Positions 42,316-52,427 are shown, counted from the stretch's first letter. The stretch is DNA of 64,000 nt from Pseudomonadota bacterium (GCA_023404095.1 JAEYDD010000071.1:44447-108446), one strand, 5' to 3'. The notes: generated by a model from the sequence alone, not told the origin. A program made the numbers and translations.

Positions 42316-44426
42316 ACCCGGCGATTCTCCTGTTCGGGATAGCATTTGCTGGGGCCGTGGCCGCGTTCGCCGCATCGCTCATTTACGCTGGCCTTACCTC
42401 TGCCCTCGACAACGCGACCTGGATGCTCCAGGCACTGCAGGACGATATACTCGCATCCTATAGGGCAGCGCGGCTCGATCTTGCGGCCGGCAAATGGCAT
42501 CGACCAACCATCGCGGCCGCGGCCGGACTGGTCATCGGCAGCGCGGTGCTTGTCGCGGCCCTTCCCGGCAGGAAGAAAACGACCGACGCGCGATTCCTCA
42601 AGCCACCGGAGGCCCGCGCCCTCGGCCTCACGCGCGCGGGCGGGGTCTTCGTCGGCAGGATCGGCGGTGCTCTGATCAAAGTACCCGGCAGCTTCAAGCA
42701 ACGCGGGTCCGACCGGCGTCATTGCATGAAACCTATGCTGTTTGGTGGAGAACGGCTGTGGATTGATGGCGACGACGTCGGCGGCTTTGTCATCGGTCCG
42801 CCCCGATCGGGCAAGGGCGCCTCACTGATCATACCCAACTGCCTACTCTGGCCGGACAGCCTGGTGGTACTCGACATGCGCGGCGAGACCTACGAGGCAA
42901 CCGCCGGCCACCGCTCAACATTCTCTCGCGTGCTGCGGTTCTCACCGGCGGATGAAAACGGCGCTACCGAGTGCTACAACCCACTCGATTTCGTCGCCAT
43001 CGACCCCGATCAACGCGACATCGACATCAACGCGATCGCGGCGGCGCTGCTCCCGACGCCGAAGGTGGACACTTACTGGATCTTCGACGCGCGAGCGCTG
43101 CTCGCCGGCGTCACATCCTGGGTTCTGGAGAACCCTGATATTCCTGATGGCGACAAGAACCTCGCAACAGTTCTGCGCATCGCGGAAGGCGGCGATAGAC
43201 CGCTCCGTGAATGGTTAGAGGAGATTAGCGATCCCGCGCACCGCGCAAAATGGGTCAGCGCCTTCACATACACCACTCTTGCCCGCTTCGCGGCTATGGC
43301 AAGCAAGCAGTTCGATGGCGTCTACGGCTCACTCGCCGCGGCCGTGCGTCCGTTCAAGAACAATCGTATCCTGCGGGCAACGGCGCGATCAACCTTCGAT
43401 ATCCGCGCACTGCGCCAGGAAAACATGACCTTGTACCTGGATTTCCGCATCCAGCAGATTGCGTCGATCGGACCGATCTTCAACGTGCTGATGGTTCAGT
43501 TGATGGATTTCATGTCTCGTACCATGATGCGCGAGGGCGACCGGCGGGTACTGGTCCTGCTCGACGAGTTTCAAAACCTCGGCAAGCTGGAGAATGCTCT
43601 AACCGCCGCTAGCGTTCTTGGCGGCTACGGAGTCTCATGCTGGTTTTTCGTCCAGTCGCTTCGAGCCATCGACAATGTCTATACGCGCGAGGGCCGGCAG
43701 ACGCTCGTCAACTCAGCCAGGGTGCAGATCTTCCTCGGCGCTCAGGATCCCGAGGATCAGCGCTATGTCTCTCAATTGCTCGGCGAACGACGGGACGTAA
43801 CGATCGACAAGGCCGTTTCAACAGGTGCGACCCTCTTCGACCGAAAAGGCGCGACCATGTCGCATAAGACCGCTATGCGGCCTCTTATGCGTCCGGACGA
43901 GCTCGGGGCGATGAATGAGACCCGATGCATTATCAAGATAAGGAACCAGCAACCGATCTTCGGCATCCGGAATCTCTACTACGCCGATCGGCAGCTTGCG
44001 AACCGCGCCTGGCGACCGATCCGTAGGGCGGAAAGGGCATGTTTCGTGCAAGGACCGCCAAGTACAATAATCGACAATGCCGCGAAACGGGCAGGGGTAA
44101 ATCGCGCTGAGGCAGCTTCAATCGTGCCAGGAGGCGCTTTCGCGGAGAAACACGCTGCCACGGTTCCAGCAGGCGTGACACCAGGTTCCACTCATAATCT
44201 ATGGCGACATGCCGAGGTGGGCGAAGCTAGGCGAACGGCCAGCGGTATGGCCACGGAAATCGCAACGCCGGATTTCAGGCGAGCCTTGGAACGAAGTGCC
44301 GGTCGAAAGTCCCGTGCAGAACGAACGATCGACGTCGTTCTATCACTGATGGAGGAGACCCCGAAGAAGACGCGCGTGGCGCGGGAACTACGCCAAGATG
44401 TCGCTATGGTCTTTGCCGAGGATTAA
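42312..44426 (+). CDS. virD4: VirD4 coupling protein
   Basis: The 704-residue type IV coupling protein starts with TTG at 42312, overlapping the virB11 stop. It has two N-terminal membrane helices (ILLFGIAFAGAVAAFAASLI; TIAAAAGLVIGSAVLVAALP), Walker A VIGPPRSGKGASLIIPNC and Walker B VLVLLDEFQNLGKLE. It links the relaxosome to the channel. Coming last in the same operon as virB is less common than a separate virD4. The C-terminal ~100 residues are variable. Confidence 0.94.
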   Translation: MNPAILLFGIAFAGAVAAFAASLIYAGLTSALDNATWMLQALQDDILASYRAARLDLAAGKWHRPTIAAAAGLVIGSAVLVAALPGRKKTTDARFLKPPEARALGLTRAGGVFVGRIGGALIKVPGSFKQRGSDRRHCMKPMLFGGERLWIDGDDVGGFVIGPPRSGKGASLIIPNCLLWPDSLVVLDMRGETYEATAGHRSTFSRVLRFSPADENGATECYNPLDFVAIDPDQRDIDINAIAAALLPTPKVDTYWIFDARALLAGVTSWVLENPDIPDGDKNLATVLRIAEGGDRPLREWLEEISDPAHRAKWVSAFTYTTLARFAAMASKQFDGVYGSLAAAVRPFKNNRILRATARSTFDIRALRQENMTLYLDFRIQQIASIGPIFNVLMVQLMDFMSRTMMREGDRRVLVLLDEFQNLGKLENALTAASVLGGYGVSCWFFVQSLRAIDNVYTREGRQTLVNSARVQIFLGAQDPEDQRYVSQLLGERRDVTIDKAVSTGATLFDRKGATMSHKTAMRPLMRPDELGAMNETRCIIKIRNQQPIFGIRNLYYADRQLANRAWRPIRRAERACFVQGPPSTIIDNAAKRAGVNRAEAASIVPGGAFAEKHAATVPAGVTPGSTHNLWRHAEVGEARRTASGMATEIATPDFRRALERSAGRKSRAERTIDVVLSLMEETPKKTRVARELRQDVAMVFAED

Positions 44427-44433
44427 GTCTGGG

Positions 44434-44775
44434 TGGCCTGCCCCATGAAAAGTGATCCTCTTGAAGTATGGCTAGCGGAGGAACGACGTTGAAATGGCAG
44501 GCAAAAGGCACAAGGCAGGAGAGATCGTCACGAACCTGCGTCAGATTGAAGGCAAGCGGTGTGCCGCTGCCACCATTGGGTTAGATGCTGGTTCTCAGGG
44601 ACGGCAATTATGCGCCAAAAGGAGCCGTTTCCCGCGGGAGTCGGTCTTTATCGGTCAAGGCAGGACCGCCGGCGTGCTCTCGCGGCAGCAACGTGACGTC
44701 AATCGGTTGCCCGACCCCGTTCTAGAGATAACGGCAGTCGCGTCCTCAGGTCTTTTGGCAGACGGAGACATTTAG
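44434..44775 (+). mobile_element. IS3-family remnant next to virD4
   Basis: TGGCCTGCCCC (44434-44444), typical of IS3-family termini, starts 8 bases after virD4. It is followed by the start of an OrfA-like transposase (MAGKRHKAGEIVTNLRQI at 44494) that decays within 20-30 codons. No right end was found. It marks the boundary of the T4SS operon. Confidence 0.5.
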
Positions 44776-44882
44776 TCCAACCCAACTCAGCCTAAAATGG
44801 CACCGGTCGCTTCGCGCCAAGAAGAGACAGGGATTATGCGAATCGGTTAATTTCGGTTAACTACGATGTTGACGGTACGTTC

Positions 44883-45395
44883 ATGCCGACCTTAATCAAA
44901 CTCTCCGCTTTCGATCCAAACTGGACGAATGATTTCTCCGCCGCTGAAGTCCTTTTGAGGGCGAACCTGGCGAAATATGTAGTCTCTATCGATCACATTG
45001 GCAGCACTGCTGTGTCAGGTCTGGCGGCGAAGCCGGTAATCGACATCGATATGACTGTATCGAGTTTGGGTGACGTCCTTGGTGCTACCGCAGAGCTGAT
45101 AAAAATTGGCTTTGAACCTCGTGGAAATCGGTACGATGACGATGTTTGGGCCTTCCTTTGGAAGCGGCGTATCCCTGAGATCAGGGTTTATCTCTGTCCG
45201 CCCTCAAACCGGACTCATAAGCTTAGAATGCTGTTTCGGGACTATCTTCGGCAGCACGACGAGGCCGCTGCCGCATATGCTGTTTTGAAACGGCAGCTTG
45301 CAGATCAATTTCCATACGACGGTGATCGGTACACGTCAGAAAAGAGCGCGTTCATCTCGGAGATCATTAGACAGGCCCTGAAGGGTGGGGCATAA
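44883..45395 (+). CDS. GrpB family protein (UPF0157)
   Basis: The 170-residue protein matches the GrpB family, a nucleotidyltransferase-like fold: LSAFDPNWTNDFSAAEVLLR, SIDHIGSTAVSGLAAKPVID and DIDMTV. The GSTAV...KPxIDI motif is the family signature, and RDYLRQHDEAAAAYAVLKRQ fits the C-terminal helix. The biological role is not established; some relatives are near dephospho-CoA kinase. It stands alone between two IS relics. Confidence 0.88.
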   Translation: MPTLIKLSAFDPNWTNDFSAAEVLLRANLAKYVVSIDHIGSTAVSGLAAKPVIDIDMTVSSLGDVLGATAELIKIGFEPRGNRYDDDVWAFLWKRRIPEIRVYLCPPSNRTHKLRMLFRDYLRQHDEAAAAYAVLKRQLADQFPYDGDRYTSEKSAFISEIIRQALKGGA

Positions 45396-45507
45396 CCGGT
45401 TCGGCCGGCGTACAGCGTTGGAATGAGTACTCCGCAGGCGGGCTATCTGCGGCGGGCCTGCACGGCCCTGCATAGCCCACCATCGCTTGGCGGGCGGGGA
45501 CACTCTG

Positions 45508-45618
45508 TCACTCAGAACAATACTCGCTCACTCCTAGCCGCAGCGAAATTTCCGAGACCGGACAGCCGTGCGCGGGGATCTTACGCACGGCGTCACGCTT
45601 GAAATCGCCGCTGAAGGC
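45508..45618 (-). pseudogene. IS3-family OrfA fragment
   Basis: The minus strand reads RAFSGDFKRDAVRKIPAHGC, then PVSEISLRLGVSEYCSE. This is the N-terminal helix-turn-helix of IS3-family OrfA (FKRDAVxxxxxxGxxxxEVxxRLGVS). Nothing of OrfB is left. Confidence 0.55.
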
Positions 45619-45721
45619 TCTGCTCACGAAGCCCGCCTGGTTGTTCAAGTTGACGAACGCTTTAATCGATCTGGCAGGAAACTGGCCGAGATCAACGGAG
45701 CCCTCTCGGAGCGCGGGCACA

Positions 45722-46228
45722 TCATGCGATCAGCCGTTTCGGCAGTTTCCAATTCGGCCGCGGGAAATGACACGTGTAGCCATCCGGTACTCGTTCCAGA
45801 TAGTCTTGGTGCTCCGGCTCGGCCTCCCAAAAGTCACCCACGGGCGAGACTTCCGTAACGACTGGGCCCGGCCAGATACCCGAAGCATTGACGTCGGCGA
45901 TGGTATCCTCTGCTGTCAACCTCTGCTCGTCGTTCGTGAAAAATATCGCCGAGCGATAACTCGCACCAACGTCATTCCCCTGGCGGTTCAAGGTGGTGGG
46001 GTCGTGAATCTGGAAAAAGTACTCCAAAATATTGCGGTAGGTTGTCTTAGACGGATCATAGTTGATCTCGATCGCCTCGGCATGATTGCCGTGGTTGCGA
46101 TAGGTTGCATTTGCCACCTCGCCCCCCGTGTATCCGACGCGAGTCGAAACTACCCCAGGCAAGCGACGGATTAGATCCTGCATTCCCCAGAAACATCCAC
46201 CCGCCAAGACTGCGCGCTCAATCGTCAT
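45722..46228 (-). CDS. msrA: peptide methionine sulfoxide reductase MsrA
   Basis: The 168-residue enzyme has catalytic GCFWG (Cys12), VGYTGGEVANATYRNHGNHA, then EAIEINYDPSKTTYRNILEY, FFQIHDPTTLNRQGNDVGAS and YRSAIFF, all MsrA hallmarks. It reduces methionine-S-sulfoxide in proteins with thioredoxin. No resolving Cys is evident in the C-terminal tail beyond CHFPRPNWKLP. Good GGAGC before the ATG. Monocistronic. Confidence 0.94.
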   Translation of the reverse strand: MTIERAVLAGGCFWGMQDLIRRLPGVVSTRVGYTGGEVANATYRNHGNHAEAIEINYDPSKTTYRNILEYFFQIHDPTTLNRQGNDVGASYRSAIFFTNDEQRLTAEDTIADVNASGIWPGPVVTEVSPVGDFWEAEPEHQDYLERVPDGYTCHFPRPNWKLPKRLIA

Positions 46229-46336
46229 TTGAAAGCTCCTCGGTTCTCAGAATTCACATGATATGGGCTCTTGAGCTTCCTTTCGCCAGCATAAGGATCG
46301 AGCTTTCCCGCAAGCAGGCAATCATCACGCTGCCAG

Positions 46337-47035
46337 TTAGGCGGCAGCGCCGCTCTTCTTATCCCTGAGGAGATTGACAAGAGCCTGCGCTCCGGCTGTC
46401 GATGATGCCGGATTTTGTCCCGTAATCAGCCTGCCGTCGGTGATGGCGAAGCTTTCCCAGTTCGGCCTTTTCTCATAGAGGCCACCGAGCCGTTTAAGTT
46501 CGTCCTCGACCAAAAATGGCACGACCGTCGTTAGTTGCACCTCGTCTTCCTCCTCGTTGGTGAAACCGGTAACCCGCTTGCCCTTGACGATCGGAGCGCC
46601 TTTATAGGTTACGCGATGCAGCACACCAGGCGCATGGCAGACCGCTGCTACGGGCTTGCCTGAGTTGTAGAAAGACTCGATGAGCTTGATGGACACAGGA
46701 TTGTCCGCCAGATCCCACATAGGACCGTGGCCTCCCGGATAAAAAACTGCGTCGAAGTCTTCAGAATGCATCTCGTTCAGCTTCTTCGTTGTCGCGAAAA
46801 CATTCTGCGCCGCCTTGTCTCCCTTAAATCTCGCCATGGCCGGGGTCTGGTTTTCCGGAAGATCGCTCTTGGGGTCGATCGGCGGTTGGCCACCGTTTGG
46901 TGACGCGAGTGTGAGATCAAAGCCCGCGTCAATGAAGACATAGTAAGGCGCTGCCCCCTCTTCGAGCCAGAATCCTGTCTTCCGTCCGGTGTTCCCGAGC
47001 ATGTCATGCGAGGTAAATACCATGAGAATTTTCAT
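46337..47035 (-). CDS. DJ-1/PfpI family protein (glutamine amidotransferase-like)
   Basis: ATG at 47035 after GGAGTG gives 232 residues. The nucleophile elbow AAVCHAPGVL (Cys ~ residue 138), GGHGPMWDL and the acidic YVFIDAGFDLTLASPNGGQP pattern place it with Hsp31/YhbO-like DJ-1 proteins, which act as glyoxalases, deglycases or chaperones. Located among other stress genes (MsrA, flavoprotein). Confidence 0.88.
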   Translation of the reverse strand: MKILMVFTSHDMLGNTGRKTGFWLEEGAAPYYVFIDAGFDLTLASPNGGQPPIDPKSDLPENQTPAMARFKGDKAAQNVFATTKKLNEMHSEDFDAVFYPGGHGPMWDLADNPVSIKLIESFYNSGKPVAAVCHAPGVLHRVTYKGAPIVKGKRVTGFTNEEEDEVQLTTVVPFLVEDELKRLGGLYEKRPNWESFAITDGRLITGQNPASSTAGAQALVNLLRDKKSGAAA

Positions 47036-47338
47036 AATTTCACTCCTGAAAAACTCGCTTCGCATCGCGATGTGCTAGACAAGCGCGAGTATGTCAGGAA
47101 TTTGCCGGCAGCGCATTTGCACGATGGTATCGGCAAAACCTTGGTATCAACGACAGGAGCGTGTAGCTTACCCCTATGCCGCAGCCTAGTTCCGCTCAAC
47201 TTGCCGAGTGACCCCATCTAGCGCCTCCGGCGAAAGTCGCCACAGAGGAGGCCTCTGCCTGATACGCCTTGCGGTGTCTGACAAAGCGGTGGAGATCACG
47301 ACCACGAACCGGAACCACATCCATTCACCTGCGGCACA
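47036..47338. other. intergenic region, no supported gene
   Basis: The 303 bases between a start on the left and a stop on the right, both on the minus strand, contain no gene. They would hold the promoter for the DJ-1 gene. No clear promoter or hairpin was identified. Confidence 0.35.
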
Positions 47339-48715
47339 TCAAACAGGCGCCAGCCCCCGGAGAAGCGTCGGGATCAGTTCCGACACCGTCGGATGGATCG
47401 GAACCGCCCACTCCAAGGCCGGGTACGGCACTTGGGCGTTCATCGCGTCGATGAGGCCATGGATCGCCTCGTCACCTTCGACGCCCAGAATGGAAGCACC
47501 GAGGATTTGCTTGGTCTCAGCGTCAGCGATCACCTTCATGAATCCTGCAGTTTCGCCCCGTTCGACGGCTCTTCCCACCCGCGTCATTGGTCGCGTAGAT
47601 ACGAGCAATGGTCGACCTGACTGCCGTGCTTCCCTCTCGGTAAGTCCCACTCGGCCCAACGGCGGATCGATATAGAGAGCGTAGGCACGAACCCGCTCCG
47701 TCGCGGTTCGCTCCTCGCCATCAAGCAGGTTTGCGGTAACGATCTCGAAGTCGTTGTAGGCCGTGTGCGTAAATGCGCCGCGGCCGTTGCAGTCGCCGAC
47801 CGCCCAGACCCCGGAGACGTTCGTCTTCAAGGTTTCGTCGACCTTGATGAAGCCGTGTTCGTCTATCATAAGCCCCGCGACGTCCACACCAAGGTCGTCC
47901 GTATTCGGCGTTCGGCCCACCGCCAGGAGAACGTGGGATGCCACGATCTTCGATGGTCCGGCTGAGCAGTCCAGCGTCGCCTCGATGCCTTCGGGTGACG
48001 GCCGGAAGGAAATGCAACGGGCGTTCAATCGGCATGATACGCCCTCCCGCTCCAGGATGTCCTTGATCGCGTCGGAAACGTCCTCGTCTTCACGAGCGAT
48101 CAGTGCGGGGCCCTGCTCGACGACCGTGACTTCTGCGCCGAACCTTCGATACATCTGTGCAAATTCCAGTCCGATGTAGCTGCCGCCGATGACCACGAGG
48201 TGGCGTGGCACTTCGGCATGGGACAGGATAGAGGTGCTCGTGAAGAATTTGATCTGAGTGATGCCGGGCATCTCAGGAATGCGCGGTCGTGCGCCGACGT
48301 TGATGAATATCTTTGGCGCGGTGAATGTCCGGCCCCCCACTTGCACTTCATGCGGCCCGACGAATTTCGCATGGCCCCGTATCAGTTTGACGTTGTCTGT
48401 CTGTTTGAGCCACGCTTCGAGACCGGCACGCGCATTCTGAGTGACGACGTGCGCGCGTTCGCCCACCCGCTGCATGTCGATTGTAAGCTCTCCAGCCATC
48501 ATCACGCCGAAATCCGACGCCCTCCGGGCAACATGCGCGACACGAGCCGCCGCCACGAGCGTCTTTGTCGGCATGCAGCCCGTGTTGACGCACGTCCCCC
48601 CGACACGGCCACGTTCGATCAGAGCCACCTTGTGGCCGGCGGTTGCAAAGCGCACGGCGATCGACGGCCCCGCCTGCCCCGCGCCGATAACGATCACATC
48701 CAGATTTTCCATCAT
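47339..48715 (-). CDS. mercuric-reductase-like FAD-dependent pyridine nucleotide disulfide oxidoreductase
   Basis: ATG at 48715 (MMENLDVIVIGAGQAGPSIA) gives 458 residues; the open frame upstream to 48976 belongs to another gene. FAD motif GAGQAG, redox pair GGTCVNTGCMPTK, NAD motif VVIGGSYIGLEFAQ, second FAD motif GVWAVGDCNGRGAFTHTAYN and dimer-interface IHPTVSELI are all present. It lacks an N-terminal heavy-metal domain and the C-terminal Cys pair of MerA, so mercury reduction is unlikely. A thiol or quinone substrate is possible. It overlaps the DUF4126 stop. Confidence 0.9.
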   Translation of the reverse strand: MMENLDVIVIGAGQAGPSIAVRFATAGHKVALIERGRVGGTCVNTGCMPTKTLVAAARVAHVARRASDFGVMMAGELTIDMQRVGERAHVVTQNARAGLEAWLKQTDNVKLIRGHAKFVGPHEVQVGGRTFTAPKIFINVGARPRIPEMPGITQIKFFTSTSILSHAEVPRHLVVIGGSYIGLEFAQMYRRFGAEVTVVEQGPALIAREDEDVSDAIKDILEREGVSCRLNARCISFRPSPEGIEATLDCSAGPSKIVASHVLLAVGRTPNTDDLGVDVAGLMIDEHGFIKVDETLKTNVSGVWAVGDCNGRGAFTHTAYNDFEIVTANLLDGEERTATERVRAYALYIDPPLGRVGLTEREARQSGRPLLVSTRPMTRVGRAVERGETAGFMKVIADAETKQILGASILGVEGDEAIHGLIDAMNAQVPYPALEWAVPIHPTVSELIPTLLRGLAPV

Positions 48716-49122
48716 GCCAGCCCCCACAGAATAAACATGGCCGCCGCCAGGGTGACACCGTCCTCGACAATGACCGCGGGATGGCCGCTTCCGAACCGGG
48801 CCGCGGGCCGGCCCCGTCCTGAGGCGTCTCCAAAGGTCCCGACCACGCATCCAACGATGCCGCAGAGAGCGCCCGCCCGCGCAACACCGCCGGCGGAAGT
48901 GACCGCCGCCCCGCAGGCGGAGCCCATGACGAGCCTGGACCCGAACCGAACGAAAGGCTTTCGGCTCGGCGTCCACCGAAGTTGATCGGTGACGAGTTCA
49001 CCGAGAGCAAGCAGTGACACGATGCACCGCCTTAAACGGTGTGGCGGAAAGGCGAGCCATGTCATCGATTGGCCGACGCACCCGGCGGCCGCGGCCCGAA
49101 TGGGAGCCATGATCTTGGACAT
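48712..49122 (-). pseudogene. DUF4126-like membrane protein, degraded N-terminus
   Basis: From ATG at 49122 (AAGGAGAG upstream) the frame reads MSKIMAPIRAAAAGC..., then joins conserved DUF4126 sequence (IVSLLALGELVTDQL, WTPSRKPFVRFGSRLVMGSA, CGIVGCVVGTFGDASGRGRP). The first membrane helices of the family appear replaced by out-of-frame sequence with a deletion around 49020-49100. The product would be 136 residues against about 160-190. The intact C-terminal half and overlap with the flavoprotein start (ATGATG) leave some chance that it is expressed. Confidence 0.55.
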
Positions 49123-49358
49123 ATCCACTCTCCTTGTGATAACCTTATCGGCGTCCAGCGCAATCCCTCCTTCAGAGTTGCAGAGTAGTCGGAAAAGATT
49201 GCATTGCAGGTACCGCATTTGTGCGAATGGTTCTCATTTGCCCCTCCCCGTCGCCCTCCGTAGCCGCGCCAAGGCCTGGTAACACCTCAGTATAATAGTT
49301 TTGCGGCGAGGGGCTCGTATGATCCCAGGCAGCGACACAGTCATTTGAGGATGCGCGC

Positions 49359-49889
49359 ATGTTGGAATTAACGTCAAATCCGGCACGTGTTCCGGCTGAG
49401 GTCATCAAGGTCCTGCTGAAGTCCGTAGCAGCTGAATGGGATCTGGAGGAGCGCGCCGCGCTCACGTGCGTTGACAAGGCCCTCGACACCCTCCACCTCG
49501 AGGGCGCTCGTCAGGGACGAGGGGCCGGCGGCCGCAAATCCTTTTGCGGTGGCCTGGCGTCTTGGCAGGCGAAGGCGGTGCTCCGACATGTCGACAATAA
49601 CTTACATCGACGTATTGCGCTCGACGAGCTTGCCGAGCTCAGCCAGCTTAGTCGGACGCAGTTTCGACGCGCCTTTACGAAATCGTTCGTAATGCCGCCT
49701 CACAGATGGATCATTCACAGGAGGATCTCGCTTGCGCAGGACATCATGGCCGGCGGCAAGGAGAAGCTCTCCGAGGTTGCCCTCCGCTGCGGCTTCTTCG
49801 ACCAGTCCCATTTCACTCGAGTGTTTGTGAAGACAACCGCAACCACTCCCAGCGCCTGGCGCCGCAACCGTGGTCTGCATGGCGAATAA
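49359..49889 (+). CDS. AraC family transcriptional regulator
   Basis: The 176-residue product has an AraC double HTH over about residues 75-170 (RRIALDELAELSQLSRTQFR, AFTKSFVMPPHRWII, SEVALRCGFFDQSHFTRVFV). The N-terminal 70 residues are short and without a cupin, as in small AraC regulators. It is divergent from the DUF4126/flavoprotein pair and may regulate it. Confidence 0.82.
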   Translation: MLELTSNPARVPAEVIKVLLKSVAAEWDLEERAALTCVDKALDTLHLEGARQGRGAGGRKSFCGGLASWQAKAVLRHVDNNLHRRIALDELAELSQLSRTQFRRAFTKSFVMPPHRWIIHRRISLAQDIMAGGKEKLSEVALRCGFFDQSHFTRVFVKTTATTPSAWRRNRGLHGE

Positions 49890-50487
49890 GGCGTCATCGA
49901 TCTTCCATTCGCCTGGAGAATGACCCCGTTTGAAGAAGCTTCGTTCGTCGCGTACCTTGACCGAACACCTCCCACGGTCTTGATTGTGTATCCAAGTGAA
50001 CGACCCAGATGCGCATCCCTCGCCTCCGGTCGAGAAAAATTGTGAACACGAGCGCGGCTCGCCGACAGCTCGTCGCGCTCGGCGTCGAATGCATCTGCGT
50101 AGAGCGGCGCGGTGAACCAGGAATGTTTCCTTCCGGCAACGGCACGGAACTCACACGAGCCGTTTCAGCATCTTCCGAACCCGACGATGCGGTCGTCCAT
50201 ACGCCACAGGCTCCGGTCTACCAGGATGTGCCCGTGATTTGAGCGTCGTCGCTACGATTGTGCTAATAACACGCGTGGCAAGGGATCGAACGAGTCCGCA
50301 TGACGTGCCGAAAGGACAGATACCGCCTGCTTGTCTGTCGCGGTCAAATCGGGGAGCGCTGCAAAGATACCGAAAAAGCGGAGGTATGGATGCCGCGCTC
50401 ACCGGATTGATTGGGGATGCAGAGCTCCGGGCCTGCGGTATCGTGGCCATGGCGCCGGTGGCCAGATCGCGCCGCCTCGTGACCAAT
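49890..50487. other. intergenic region, no supported gene
   Basis: Several short open frames on both strands show no recognisable protein features. The stretch separates the AraC gene from the first SyrB-like gene. Confidence 0.3.
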
Positions 50488-50988
50488 TCAGCGTTCGTAA
50501 CGCTCCAGCATCGTCTTCAATTGTGCGTTCTGGAGGCGAAGCTTGCTCGCCAACTGCTCCCGAAAAGTCCTGATCTCTTCATCCAGACTGGCCATCTCCT
50601 CGGAGATGGTGCGAGCAACCTGCGGGGGCTGCACGGCGGCAGCAGGTGATTCCACTTTTCCAGTACGCCCTTTTCGCTTAGGCGATGCGGCTTTTGCAGC
50701 CGTCCTTGTTTTGTTTGGAATTATACTGGCAAGGAAACCGCCGACGTCTTTTCCGACATTGCCGTTATCCTTTTCCAATGAGCCGTCAGCAACATTGTCG
50801 CTGGCAGCGTCGTCAAGCCGCAAGTGTGCGTAGGAAGGGCCGTCGGCTCGATCGACGGTCCCTGGATTTTCGGTTAAACTCGCGATCGGCGCTGCGTTTG
50901 GCTCTACAGCCTCGAGCGGGTAATCTTCCCCCCGTTGCCGGCGTCGCGGCGCCACAAGTCGGGCAAGGAGCTTCCATGGAGACGCCAT
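50488..50988 (-). CDS. SyrB-like regulator (copy 1)
   Basis: The 166-residue protein has a disordered Ala/Pro/Lys-rich middle (AAKAASPKRKGRTGKVE) and a C-terminal coiled coil (EEMASLDEEIRTFREQLASK, LRLQNAQLKTMLERYER) matching the SyrB type, whose founding member in Sinorhizobium represses syrM. Whether it binds DNA is unknown; the basic patch suggests so. A second relative follows immediately on the same strand. Confidence 0.65.
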   Translation of the reverse strand: MASPWKLLARLVAPRRRQRGEDYPLEAVEPNAAPIASLTENPGTVDRADGPSYAHLRLDDAASDNVADGSLEKDNGNVGKDVGGFLASIIPNKTRTAAKAASPKRKGRTGKVESPAAAVQPPQVARTISEEMASLDEEIRTFREQLASKLRLQNAQLKTMLERYER

Positions 50989-51102
50989 TTATCGACCCCG
51001 CGTTTGTTCGCCTGCAGACTGCGAGTCCACACGTTGATCGCGGCCAAGCGCCATCAGAATACTCGTCTTACAACCCATGAACCTTGCGGCCGACAATCGG
51101 CA

Positions 51103-51765
51103 TTAATCGAGCTTAAGCCGCTTGCGAAGGTCGGCGTTTTCAGCGCGAAGCTTTTCGGCAAGCAGCTTACGCAGCTTTTGATTTTCTTCCTCCAGCTGCA
51201 GCAGATCCGCGATATCGTCAATCGGTGTGGACACCACTGGCGTCGCCTTTAGCGGTTTCGCAGCACGCTTCACGGGCTTACGTTTTGCAGGGCTCTCACC
51301 TTCGACCGATTTTGCTTTGCGTCCGCGCTTCTTTCCAGCCGTGTCGTTCGAGACAAATGCGGTTTCCGCTGCGGCGCCAACGGAAGCTACGTCAGCGGTC
51401 GCCTTCTTAGCGCGGGGTTGGCGCTGCTTCTTCGGAGACGGGGGCGTTTCAACAACGGCCGGCGCATCTATAGTGGTCATCGTTTCACTTTCATCGGCCA
51501 TGATCATCTCCTCGTTGGCTTCTCCACTTGTGCGTTCCCCAAGCGGCTCTGTCAAGAATGGCTCAACCACCTCAGCTTTCAACGGAAGCACATCTCCAGC
51601 GGATTTGTCATCAGCTCGATTGTCTGGCGCATATGGCACCGCCTCCTCCTCAAGATCGCGGGCAACGGATTTGAGATCAATTCTTCCCCAGATCGAGTTG
51701 GCCTTGGGGTCGGCCTTTCTTCGACCCTTGTATTCGACGGAAAAAGTACGCTGCGTTTTTTTCAA
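51103..51765 (-). CDS. SyrB-like regulator (copy 2)
   Basis: Taking TTG at 51765 as start (LKKTQRTFSVEYKGRRKADP) gives 220 residues; the open frame runs to 51834. The N-terminal VEYKGRRK...SIWGRIDLKSVARDLEEE block is conserved in rhizobial SyrB-like proteins. A Lys/Arg/Ala-rich disordered centre follows (KKQRQPRAKKATADV), ending in LRKLLAEKLRAENADLRKRL. An internal ATG (MADESETMTTIDAP) would give a short SyrB-sized form. Likely regulatory; target unknown. Confidence 0.7.
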   Translation of the reverse strand: MKKTQRTFSVEYKGRRKADPKANSIWGRIDLKSVARDLEEEAVPYAPDNRADDKSAGDVLPLKAEVVEPFLTEPLGERTSGEANEEMIMADESETMTTIDAPAVVETPPSPKKQRQPRAKKATADVASVGAAAETAFVSNDTAGKKRGRKAKSVEGESPAKRKPVKRAAKPLKATPVVSTPIDDIADLLQLEEENQKLRKLLAEKLRAENADLRKRLKLD

Positions 51766-51834
51766 AGCTGTAAGCCCTATATGTTCAAGGAAATTTTTCG
51801 ACGGAACGCGAGCGCAACCGCACGCCCTCTGCAT

Positions 51835-52427
51835 AATTGTTGGCTGATGCTTCGTCCAGACTCACAGCCTACGTGGCTCTCAGAGCGAACTGTATGCTGC
51901 GCTTTTCCGGGAAATGCCTGACCTCCATGCAGAGTACGCCATGCGCCGCACGAAATGCGAGAACTCATCTAGTCGAGAGCATCCTAGTTCATCAGCTGCC
52001 TACAGGCATTAGGTCAATGAAACACAAGTCGCATCTTGGGCTTATCTCGGCACCGATGGCACCAGCGCGCGCCCCGACATAAGAGATTGAGGTGCCGCCC
52101 TTAAAGGATCGGACCTAGCTCTCGGTAGCCCATCATCGGTAAGGGCGCACGAGATGAGGAATGCCGCCTCAAACTGCCAGTGCTCAGGAGGTCATCAAGG
52201 CGCGCCCGCTCGGAAAACAACAAATAGTCGGCGTGATGACGTCTCGTATACGACTATGTTCCACCTCCCGCTCAGCGCATAGGACGCGCCGCTATGACAA
52301 TAGGTGGACCAGAGTTCCCAAGGCGGCGGAGACGCCCGCCATCGCCTCGGCGAATGCGCTCGGTCAGGCGATCGTCTAAGCCCTGCTGGAGGTCTTCCAT
52401 GGCCTGATGGTAGAGTAGGTCCAACGG
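51835..52427. other. intergenic region, no supported gene
   Basis: No coding region is convincing. Short frames such as 52161-52379 show random composition. The region lies between the SyrB-like pair and the 3' end of the relaxase gene. Confidence 0.3.
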
